A stretch of DNA of 36,597 nucleotides from the IMG/VR virus record IMGVR_UViG_3300032291_003437, positions 1 through 36,597 of that record. One strand, given 5' to 3'. This DNA is from a virus. The first letter of the stretch is position 1, and every line of letters starts with the position of its first letter. This document shows, one piece after another, positions 30,547-36,597 of the stretch. The notes beneath the pieces were generated by a model, which ran no database searches, was not told the origin of the DNA, and saw only the letters and a list, made by a program, of their open reading frames with translations. The position numbers and the translations under genes were made by a program.

Positions 30547-31356
30547 ATGGCCTCTAAAGCTGGCATCTTTGAAATCCAAACCTGGGGAGCTGACCGCTCC
30601 ACCATCACGCACAATCCGCAGGCGGCTGTGACCGGCCTCCCCGTGGCGGCCTCTGAAATCATTTATCAGGGCTGCCTCGTGGCCTATGACCCCATCAACA
30701 GCCAGGCGGTGACGGCGGACCCCACCATGGCGGCCTCCGCCATCGTGCAGGGCTTTGCCTCCCTCACCAGTGACAACCGCACGGGTGCCAAGGGTGCCAC
30801 GACGGTCGAGGTGCAAAGCGGTCTCGTGCGCCTGAAATCGGATGGCAACCTCACCGCCGCCCATCTGCGCCGCCCCTGCCGCGTAGTCGATGACCACACC
30901 GTGGGCGTCCCTGCTTGGACGGGTGCGGATCGCCTCGCCGGTATCCTAATGGCCATTGATGGCACCTTTGCCTGGGTGCTCGTGGTGCCCGAGATCAATG
31001 CCCAGCTCACCGGCCCCTTCCGCCGCCGCGTGATCGTGGATGCCGATGGTGCCACGCTGACCGCTGGTGACAGCGGTGCCATCGTGAGCAATGCCGGTGC
31101 CTCCGGTGCTGCCACCTTCCTCCTACCTGCCGCCACGGTGGGCCTCGAATTCAGCTTCGTAGTCGAGGCCGCTCAAGAGCTTCGCATTGATCCGAGCGGA
31201 ACGGAAACCATCGCCCTGCCAGCCACGGGCGTGCAGCAGGCCGCTGGCAAATACATCACCGCCGATGCCATCGGTGAGCGCATCCACATCGTCTGCATCA
31301 CGGCAGGCACCTGGGATGCCCTCTACCACCAAGGCACCTTCACCGCTGAAGCCTAA
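30547..31356 (+). CDS. Head decoration-like protein
   Basis: A 269-aa protein. The N-terminal ~150 residues (GIFEIQTWGADRSTITHNPQAAVTGLPVAASEII..., later LRRPCRVVDDHTVGVPAWTGADRLAGILM) resemble capsid decoration or stabilising proteins encoded directly before major capsid genes. The C-terminal ~100 residues (GAIVSNAGASGAATFLLPAA ... GERIHIVCITAGTWDALY) form a separate beta domain often appended to virion surface proteins. Its position between scaffold and capsid supports the call. Confidence 0.65.
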   Translation: MASKAGIFEIQTWGADRSTITHNPQAAVTGLPVAASEIIYQGCLVAYDPINSQAVTADPTMAASAIVQGFASLTSDNRTGAKGATTVEVQSGLVRLKSDGNLTAAHLRRPCRVVDDHTVGVPAWTGADRLAGILMAIDGTFAWVLVVPEINAQLTGPFRRRVIVDADGATLTAGDSGAIVSNAGASGAATFLLPAATVGLEFSFVVEAAQELRIDPSGTETIALPATGVQQAAGKYITADAIGERIHIVCITAGTWDALYHQGTFTAEA

Positions 31357-31416
31357 TCCGCCACGCCTCCGCATCCGCCTCCTTCTTCTCTTTTTTAGCC
31401 ACACTCCTCACCACCC

Positions 31417-32367
31417 ATGAACATCCAATCCACCGCCGCCATGACTCGCGTCCGCGAGAACTGGCAAGTCAAGTTCCTCAAAGCCTTCACTGAAGGCGGC
31501 CAGCCTGCGGCTGAGCAGTTCTGCCAGCGCGAGACCTCCCGCAAGGCCGTGGAGATCTACAAGCTCCTCGTCAAGTTCCCCGGCTTCAAGCAGTTCACCG
31601 GTGAGCTGCAAAAAGAAGGCATGGCCTGGATGGATCATTCCATTCCGAACCGTGAGTGGCATGACACCATCGAAGTGCCCCGTGCGGACATTGAGCGCGA
31701 TGACATCGGCCAGTATGACAACATGTTTGCCCTGCTCGGCCAGGCGGCCCGCCGTCATCCTGATGAGCTGCTGGCGGCGGTGATGGCCTCCGGCTTCACC
31801 ACGAACGATTACACTGGTCAGGCCTTCTTCTCGGCCAACAAGCCGCACATCCCCGGCGTGGCGGAGGCGCTGACCTTCAGCAACCTCATGACCGAGAAGC
31901 CTTCCGCTGGCTCCCTCGAAAAGGCTTACCAGATCATGGCGAACATCAAGGACGCCAATGGCAAGCCGATGAGCCTGGGCGGCAAGAAGCTTGTCGTCTG
32001 CTCGGACAAATACGGCAGCACCTTCCGCAAGCTGCTCAAGGCGGAAACCATCTCCGAAGTCATCACCGGCCAGGGTGTGGCCGCCGTGGCGAACATCTAC
32101 AGTGGCACGGCGGATCTCATCGTCTTCCCGCACCTCAACACGGCGGCGGATGAGCATAAGTGGTTCCTGCTCGATCAGAGCTGGCCGCTCCGCGCTTTCG
32201 TCCTCCAGACGGAAGTCCAGCCCCGTTTCATCGCCCAGGACGGCGAGAAGGATGAAGGCCCCTTCAACCGCAAGGTAAACGTCTATCAGGGCTACTATCG
32301 CGGCAACGTGGGCTTTGGCCTGCCTCAGCTCGCGGTAGGCTCCACCGGCGCGGATGCCGCGCTGTGA
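31417..32367 (+). CDS. Major capsid protein, Mu gpT-like
   Basis: A 316-aa protein with the gpT pattern: KFPGFKQFTGELQKEGM, then SIPNREWHDTIEVPRADIERDD (quoted in part), then NMFALLGQAARRHPDELLAAVM, the HK97-type coat of Mu-like phages. Full length, intact. The gene is followed within 40 bp by a strong intrinsic terminator (32407-32440), which would separate the highly expressed capsid transcript from downstream genes. Confidence 0.9.
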   Translation: MNIQSTAAMTRVRENWQVKFLKAFTEGGQPAAEQFCQRETSRKAVEIYKLLVKFPGFKQFTGELQKEGMAWMDHSIPNREWHDTIEVPRADIERDDIGQYDNMFALLGQAARRHPDELLAAVMASGFTTNDYTGQAFFSANKPHIPGVAEALTFSNLMTEKPSAGSLEKAYQIMANIKDANGKPMSLGGKKLVVCSDKYGSTFRKLLKAETISEVITGQGVAAVANIYSGTADLIVFPHLNTAADEHKWFLLDQSWPLRAFVLQTEVQPRFIAQDGEKDEGPFNRKVNVYQGYYRGNVGFGLPQLAVGSTGADAAL

Positions 32368-32406
32368 TCGAATTAACACACTGATGCGAGTTGTGCGCAT
32401 CAAGGG

Positions 32407-32440
32407 GGCCGCGCCAGCCGAAAGGCGGCGCGGCCTTTTT
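32407..32440 (+). terminator. Rho-independent terminator after the capsid gene
   Basis: GGCCGCGCC (32407-32415) pairs perfectly with GGCGCGGCC (32427-32435), extended by GCC/GGC capped with a GAAA tetraloop, and followed by TTTTT. The strongest intrinsic terminator in the window. Confidence 0.9.
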
Positions 32441-32473
32441 GTGAAGAGACTGAAAACTTAAAATTGATCCGCC

Positions 32474-32809
32474 ATGACAAACGCCCAAAAACGTAAAGCT
32501 GAACAGGAGGCTGCCGCGAAGCTCAAAGCCGAACAGGAGGCCGCTGATGCTGCCGCGAAGCTCAAAGCCGAACAGGAGGCCGCTGAGGCTGCCGCAAAGC
32601 TCAAAGCTGAGCAGGAGGCCGCTGAACTGGCCGCTCAAGAAAAGCGCCATGCTGAGCAGCTCGCCGCCATCGAAGCCGAGGAAGCCGAACTGGCCTCGAA
32701 GCTCAAAGCCGAACAGGAGGCCGCTGAGGCTGCCAAAGCGGACGAGGGCGTCCGCGCTCCGTTCCCCGCCGCGCCGCGCTACTGGACGCCGCCGCCGCCG
32801 GTGCTGTGA
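32474..32809 (+). CDS. Repeat coiled-coil protein (KLKAEQEAAEAA repeats)
   Basis: A 111-aa protein: three near-identical 13-residue units AKLKAEQEAAEAA (residues 15-53), a divergent stretch, a fourth unit (about 75-87), and a Pro-rich end (APRYWTPPPPVL). It forms one long charged helix, as in TolA-like spacers. The part before the Pro-rich end contains a REP-like hairpin (32738-32755) within the coding region. Function unknown; the position after the capsid suggests a virion accessory. Repeat number may vary between relatives. Confidence 0.6.
   Translation: MTNAQKRKAEQEAAAKLKAEQEAADAAAKLKAEQEAAEAAAKLKAEQEAAELAAQEKRHAEQLAAIEAEEAELASKLKAEQEAAEAAKADEGVRAPFPAAPRYWTPPPPVL
32516..32632 (+). repeat. 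Three tandem 39-bp coding repeats
   Basis: Three in-frame 39-bp units encoding AKLKAEQEAADAA-type peptides, nearly identical in DNA, with a partial fourth copy further on (about 32696-32734). Their similarity suggests recent slippage or recombination. Confidence 0.85.
32738..32755. repeat. REP-like hairpin GCGGACG/CGTCCGC inside a coding region
   Basis: GCGGACG (32738-32744) and CGTCCGC (32749-32755), followed by GCTCCG; nearly identical to 17158-17181. Encodes the ADEGVRAP stretch. Confidence 0.65.
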
Positions 32810-32863
32810 TTCCTTCAACAATCAGCAATCGGCATTCAGCAATCGTCATTCCTTCCGCCTCCC

Positions 32864-33295
32864 ATGGCCTACCTCTCTCTCATCGACCTCGACGGCTCCA
32901 TCCCGGCGCAGTTCCTCCTTCAGGCCCTGGATGATGACAACGATCAAGTGATCGACGCGGCGGTGTGGACGAAGGTCTTGGCTGCGGCGGAAGAAGAGGT
33001 GGATTCGTTTCTGGAGGGCCGCTTCACCCTGCCGCTCACGACCGTGCCGAAGCTCATGAAGCAGGCCACTCAGGCCTTCGTGTGTGAGCTGCTCTACCGC
33101 CGACGTGGCACCCCGGACGAGACAAACCCCTGGAAGAAGCAGGCCGATGGCCTGCGCAAACGCCTGGCTCAAGTGCAAGCCGGAGACCTCAAGCTCTCCG
33201 CCGCGCCAGACAGTGATGCCATCATGCCTGATCCGGCTGCCGTGGTGATTTTGGAGGATTCCGCGCTCGGCACCACGGGCCGGAGGCTGGCTTGA
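32864..33295 (+). CDS. Mu gp36-like protein (DUF1320), head-tail connector
   Basis: A 143-aa protein with the DUF1320 pattern: an N-terminal SLIDLDGSIPAQFLLQALDDD, then DAAVWTKVLAAAEEEVDSFLEGRFTLPL, then a helical KLMKQATQAFVCELLYRRRG. In Mu-like phages this gene follows the capsid gene, and its product is thought to be a connector/adaptor protein. The leader is an AATCAGCAATC word run. Confidence 0.85.
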   Translation: MAYLSLIDLDGSIPAQFLLQALDDDNDQVIDAAVWTKVLAAAEEEVDSFLEGRFTLPLTTVPKLMKQATQAFVCELLYRRRGTPDETNPWKKQADGLRKRLAQVQAGDLKLSAAPDSDAIMPDPAAVVILEDSALGTTGRRLA

Positions 33296-33304
33296 GAAGA
33301 ACCC

Positions 33305-33392
33305 TTCAACAATCAGCAATCAGCAATCGTCAATCTGCGGTTCCTCGGGGGAAGAATACTCGATTGATGAACTCTGATTGCTGATTGTCGAA
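33305..33392. repeat. Word-mirrored inverted repeat (AATCAGCA family)
   Basis: TTCAACAATCAGCAATCAG (33305-33323) pairs at 18 of 19 positions with the segment 33374-33392. It fills the gap before the tape-measure gene and lies just upstream of that gene's late box. Confidence 0.75.
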
Positions 33393-33403
33393 GTGGATCC
33401 GCC

Positions 33404-33416
33404 GCAAGAGCCGAGG
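33404..33416 (+). promoter_or_regulatory. Late box upstream of the tape-measure gene
   Basis: GCAAGAGCCGAGG, 54 nt before the ATG at 33458; the leader is GA-rich. Confidence 0.65.
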
Positions 33417-33457
33417 AGGAGGAGGAGACAGAGCCGGAGGTGGATGAATGAGGCCGC

Positions 33458-35155
33458 ATGGGCAACATCCTCGAATACGCACTCCGGCTGAATGACTCCG
33501 GCTTCACGGGGCCGCTAGGGCGGGCACGCACGGAACAGGCGCGTTTTGTGGCTGAAGGCCAGCGCATCGGGCAAACGGGGGCACGCTTTTCAGCCATCAC
33601 GCCGATGATCATGGGCACGGTGGCCGCCCTTGGAGCAGCGACAGCGGCGGCAGTGGGCTTTGCGGTCAAAACGGCGGCCTCGACTGAGCAAACACTGGTG
33701 CAATTTAAGACGCTCACGGGCTCCATGGACCAAGCTAAGGCCACGCTGGCGGAGCTGCAAGATCTCGGGGCCAGCACGCCCTTTGAACTGCCTCAGCTCG
33801 CGGATGCGGCCAAAAAGCTCCTCGCCGCCCGCGTGCCTACCACGGCGCTGCGCTCTGAACTGACGGCCCTCGGCAATATCAGCGCTGCGACAGGCGCGGA
33901 TCTCGGCAACCTGGCCACCGTATACGGTCAGATGGCGGACAAAGGCAAGATCTACGCGGAAGACATGCAGCAATTCGTGGAGGCCGGGGCCGGTGAAATC
34001 AAGCAGGTGCTAGCCGAAAGCCTCAAGGTGAGCACCTCAGCCCTGAACGATCTCATGAGTGATGGCAAGGTGGGCTTCTCCGACATGCAGCGTGCCGTCC
34101 AGCAGCTCGCGGGCACTCAGGGTAAATGGGCATCCTCCATGGATGAGCAAAGCCGGACCTCCATCGGCCTGCTGAGCACACTAAAAGACAACGTGATGGG
34201 CATCTTCCGTGAGATGGGCCAGCCGCTGAATGATGGCCCGGTGAAAGCCTGGCTAAACTCCGCCGTCAACGCTACCAAAAGCGCGGGGACAATGATCGCC
34301 GCCAGCATCCAGCAAGGCCGCGTGGGTGAGCTGCTCTACCACAGCCTCGTGCTCGGCACGAAGATGGGCGTGGATGCGGTAGTCGGCCAAATGCGCAAAC
34401 TGCCGGATTATCTCTCCAGCTCCTTTGAGACGATCAGCCAGCTCTTCATGGCGGCCATCAGCGGGAACTTCGATGTGGTGAAAAGCACCATTAAAGGCTT
34501 CATGGATGGCAGTTTCGAGACGGATAAGAGCGCTCAGATGAAGTTCTTTGCTGAGCTGCGAAAAGGCCAGCAGGCGACGACGGCTGAAACGGTGAAAACC
34601 GCCACGGCGGCCAAAGACTGGGCGAAGGCGCTCGATTCGGTGGCGGCTGCGGAGGATAAGGCCTCGGCAGGCAAAGCAGGTCGCGGTGGAGCCGCTGCCA
34701 CCAGCGAGGGCCGTGGCCGCATCCGCTCGCTCCGCGATGGTAGCACGGTGGCAGCAAGCAGTGATCGAAACACGACTTTTGGGCCGGTGTCACAATTCGC
34801 CCGGCTCAACCAGCGGGTGCTCAGCGGCCCGAATGAGGGCCAATTCGCCAACGCTGCCTTTGGTGGCAGCGGCGTCGGACCCCAGGGCAAAGGCCGCCTG
34901 ATGGGCGGCGGGCTGGATGCCCTCCGCACCATGAACCCCGGTGACAAGATGGGAACCTTCAAACGCCCCTTGGCGACGGCTCCGAACCTCACGCCTCCCG
35001 CCGCCGCGAAGGCCACGGCAGAAAGGCAAAAGGACGTGACCGCTCGTGTGCAGGGGCAATCCAGTGGCGGCGGAGGCGGCGGCCTGCTCGAAGAGATCAA
35101 GCGCCTCGTCTCGCAGATCGAAGCGCACACCGCGAAGCTCGAAGTGGTGAGGTAA
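33458..35155 (+). CDS. Tail tape measure protein
   Basis: 565 aa. The N-terminus (ILEYALRLNDSGFTGPLGRARTEQARFVAEG) and hydrophobic segment (about 47-72, ITPMIMGTVAALGAATAAAVGFAV) are followed by the conserved tape-measure block (FKTLTGSMDQAKATLAELQDLGASTPFELPQLADAAKKLLA ... YGQMADKGKIYAEDMQQFVEAGAGEIKQVL, quoted in part). The C-terminal third is Gly/Ala/Ser-rich. It sets tail length; at 565 aa the tail should be short. It works with the tube-like proteins encoded on the other arm. Confidence 0.88.
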   Translation: MGNILEYALRLNDSGFTGPLGRARTEQARFVAEGQRIGQTGARFSAITPMIMGTVAALGAATAAAVGFAVKTAASTEQTLVQFKTLTGSMDQAKATLAELQDLGASTPFELPQLADAAKKLLAARVPTTALRSELTALGNISAATGADLGNLATVYGQMADKGKIYAEDMQQFVEAGAGEIKQVLAESLKVSTSALNDLMSDGKVGFSDMQRAVQQLAGTQGKWASSMDEQSRTSIGLLSTLKDNVMGIFREMGQPLNDGPVKAWLNSAVNATKSAGTMIAASIQQGRVGELLYHSLVLGTKMGVDAVVGQMRKLPDYLSSSFETISQLFMAAISGNFDVVKSTIKGFMDGSFETDKSAQMKFFAELRKGQQATTAETVKTATAAKDWAKALDSVAAAEDKASAGKAGRGGAAATSEGRGRIRSLRDGSTVAASSDRNTTFGPVSQFARLNQRVLSGPNEGQFANAAFGGSGVGPQGKGRLMGGGLDALRTMNPGDKMGTFKRPLATAPNLTPPAAAKATAERQKDVTARVQGQSSGGGGGGLLEEIKRLVSQIEAHTAKLEVVR

Positions 35156-35158
35156 GGC

Positions 35159-35171
35159 GCAAGCGCCGCGT
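35159..35171 (+). promoter_or_regulatory. Late box upstream of 35213 gene
   Basis: GCAAGCGCCGCGT, 54 nt before the ATG at 35213; the leader uses CCCCATGCTC words. Confidence 0.6.
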
Positions 35172-35212
35172 GAGGCCCTGATGCCCCATGCTCGCCGCCC
35201 CATGCTCCACGC

Positions 35213-35944
35213 ATGCCCATTGCTGACCGCGCCTCCACCGTTGTCCTTTCCACCCTGCCCGCCGGGCAGTGGCAGCTCATCGGCCAGGTGCCGAAACCGA
35301 TGGAGGCCGGATTCGATGTGCTCGAAGCCCGCTGGCTGGCTGATTTCCGGGGCGAGGCAAAAACAGCGGTCGAGGTAATGGAGGCCTTCCCCCTTGGCAT
35401 GCGTTTTGGTGCCCTTGATTTCTGGCTTCGCGAGGCCACACCTCAGCGGGTGGGTGGCAATGTCTGGATCGTGGCGTGTCGCTACGAAGGCCGCATCAGC
35501 GCCGCGAAGCCGCCCCACCTGGCTATCAGTGGGGCCGCCGGGGCGGACAGCCTCGTAATCACTGGCCCCGGCACTGGCTCCACGACGCTCTGGAATAGCT
35601 GGCTGCCCTTTCCTGTGACTTTGACCGGGAGCGGTAGCCTCAGTCTCTCCATCCGCGAAAACGTGGCCGCTTTTGAGTATTCCTACTTTGCCATTGGAGA
35701 GCCCCGCTCGGATCTCATCGGCTGCGGTGAATTCGGCGGCGTGGTCAGAGTCTCACCACCCGTGTACATGCCAACCCGAGGCTTTCCATGGTCGGATTTC
35801 ACCAGCGCGAGCTGGCGACTCAACGTCCCTGCCGGGTGGGTGCTCGATGACCTGCGAGCGGATACCATCACCGGCTCCTCGCCAAAGATTTCGTGGATCA
35901 CTGAGGCCTGGGTGAACACACCTCTCTACAAGCCGCAGTCCTAG
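35213..35944 (+). CDS. Probable distal tail protein
   Basis: A 243-aa beta-rich protein (VVLSTLPAGQWQLIGQVPKPMEAGFDVLEARWLADFRGE..., later WLPFPVTLTGSGSLSLSIRENVAAFEYSYFAIG). It follows the tape measure directly, where distal tail or tail-tip genes usually lie. No sheath, baseplate or hub family signature was recognised. Start supported by the late box at -54. Confidence 0.55.
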   Translation: MPIADRASTVVLSTLPAGQWQLIGQVPKPMEAGFDVLEARWLADFRGEAKTAVEVMEAFPLGMRFGALDFWLREATPQRVGGNVWIVACRYEGRISAAKPPHLAISGAAGADSLVITGPGTGSTTLWNSWLPFPVTLTGSGSLSLSIRENVAAFEYSYFAIGEPRSDLIGCGEFGGVVRVSPPVYMPTRGFPWSDFTSASWRLNVPAGWVLDDLRADTITGSSPKISWITEAWVNTPLYKPQS

Positions 35945-35946
35945 CC

Positions 35947-36429
35947 ATGGTCTCCCGCTCCGCCAGTCTCAAGCTCGAAGCGTCAAAAACGAGCATCGTG
36001 AGCGGTGCCGTGCTCAACGGACACCAGCGTGAGCTGGCTCAGCGAGCCCCCCTCTTTCCCACCACCCGCCTCCGGCGCGGCTATGGCTTTGAGTTCACCG
36101 GCACCGGTCGTGCTCAGGTGCCAGCCTTGCAAAAGCAGACCTTCCCCGAAGGCAAGGCCTGCATCCTCACCCCGTCCGCGCTCCGCCGCCTGGAAGCCCA
36201 AGCCGCCCGTGCCCTCCCCGCCAAGCCGAGCACGAGAAGACGGTTCTGGCACGACCAATTAGGCGGCCTGTTCGGTGGAACCTCCTCACCCGTGCCACTG
36301 CCCGCCACCGGCAGCCTGAGCACCCTCGCCACCCAAACCCTTTCCGCCGATCTAGCCCCCAGTATGCACCCTGGCTTGTCCATCGGCGTCACCGGATGGG
36401 GTCCCCCCCGCCGCCCTATCGGTTCATAG
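35947..36429 (+). CDS. Right-end phage protein, unknown
   Basis: A 160-aa basic protein (MVSRSASLKLEASKTSIVSGAVLNGHQRELAQRAPLFPTTRLRRGYGFEFTG..., later RRFWHDQLGGLFGG). Starts 3 nt after the previous gene, so probably co-translated. It ends at the right terminal repeats. May be a tail-tip accessory; unassigned. Confidence 0.5.
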   Translation: MVSRSASLKLEASKTSIVSGAVLNGHQRELAQRAPLFPTTRLRRGYGFEFTGTGRAQVPALQKQTFPEGKACILTPSALRRLEAQAARALPAKPSTRRRFWHDQLGGLFGGTSSPVPLPATGSLSTLATQTLSADLAPSMHPGLSIGVTGWGPPRRPIGS

Positions 36430-36478
36430 ACCCATTTCATCGACTTTCAGACCCATTTCATTTTTGGCGCGTGTACGC
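36428..36478. repeat. Right terminal inverted repeat / transposase-binding end
   Basis: AGACCCATTTCA occurs at 36428-36439 and 36449-36460 (21-bp period, two helical turns), inverted relative to the left-end sites. GTGT at 36471-36474 lies 10 nt beyond, mirroring ACAC at 8-11. Recognisable prfC coding begins at 36481, so the junction is probably between about 36475 and 36481. Confidence 0.75.
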
Positions 36479-36480
36479 CC

Positions 36481-36597
36481 TGCCGCCGCCGCGGTGTGCC
36501 GATCTTCACCTTCATGAACAAGCTCGACCGGCCCGCCCGCGAGCCTTTGGCGCTACTCGACGACCTCGAAACCGTGCTCGGCATCGGTGCCTGTCCC
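36481..36597 (+). CDS. prfC: Peptide chain release factor 3, internal fragment (host flank)
   Basis: 39 codons reading [20 protein letters not shown] then [19 protein letters not shown]: the GTPase-domain region of RF3, including the NKLD guanine-specificity motif (residues 14-17 of the fragment). The gene runs off the window. Upstream codons (36463-36480) do not match the expected KLFxV sequence, which places the phage/host junction near 36480. It appears that the element disrupted prfC, or that this is one copy in a population. Confidence 0.85.

Noticed and set aside
33301-33400. Possible CRISPR array from AATCAGC repeats
   Set aside because: Repeats are 7-8 nt, contiguous, without 30-40 nt unique spacers; the region is an inverted pair of word arrays.

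Overview
The window is almost entirely one transposable (Mu-like) prophage or phage genome. It carries a DDE transposase, a MuB-like AAA ATPase, a divergent repressor/early switch, and a Mu-type head module: small and large terminase, DUF935 portal, MuF/gp30, gpG, gpI protease with internal scaffold, gpT major capsid and gp36. A tape measure and tail proteins follow. The last ~117 bases encode an internal piece of peptide chain release factor 3 (prfC), so the right end abuts a host prfC. The DNA is GC-rich, Shine-Dalgarno sites are mostly weak or absent, and intergenic spaces are filled with short reiterated words and REP-like palindromes. That style, with the protein flavour, suggests a Verrucomicrobiota-type host (Prosthecobacter-like). 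This host assignment is inference and is not proven by any single gene. No rRNA, tRNA, IS element or CRISPR array was found.

Layout. (1) 1-63: left terminal repeats, then a Dam-type methylase at 134-946 on the plus strand. (2) 943-13691, minus strand: a long left-arm late block read towards the left end. It runs through small structural genes, two paralogous tail-tube-like proteins, a large tail spike, a lipoprotein and a holin, then two unknowns, a wHTH-like protein, an endolysin, TerS, TerL and portal. (3) 13795-14752: repressor, a co-transcribed secreted protein and a 44-bp divergent operator. (4) 14753-27002, plus strand: early genes including a Cro-like protein, ParB-like protein, transposase, Gam-position protein, AAA ATPase, GemA-like protein and a DUF2786 protein, plus many small unknowns. 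(5) 27156-36429, plus strand: right-arm late block with MuF/gp30, gpG, protease/scaffold, decoration, major capsid, gp36, tape measure and distal tail proteins. (6) 36428-36478: right terminal repeats. (7) 36481-36597: prfC.

This differs from phage Mu, where all late genes read rightwards. Here portal and terminase read out through the left end while the rest of the head reads out through the right end, so two divergent late arms must be switched on together. A candidate link is a 13-nt element, consensus 5'-GCAAGMGCCGRVC. It lies 53-57 nt upstream of ten late start codons on both arms and both strands, and also 53 nt upstream of the internal scaffold start. Weaker matches occur at two more late genes. 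I regard it as the best candidate for an undescribed regulatory system in this window. The 41 nt between the element and the ATG is usually a low-complexity leader made of reiterated 6-8 nt words.

Other notable points: a JAMM-like HxHP...SxxD motif at the C-terminus of the MuF protein; a secreted protein translationally coupled to the repressor (a likely lysogenic-conversion gene); a tail spike that starts with a lipoprotein signal peptide; a regulator-like protein made of two tandem copies of one domain; and a ParB-like protein among the early genes.
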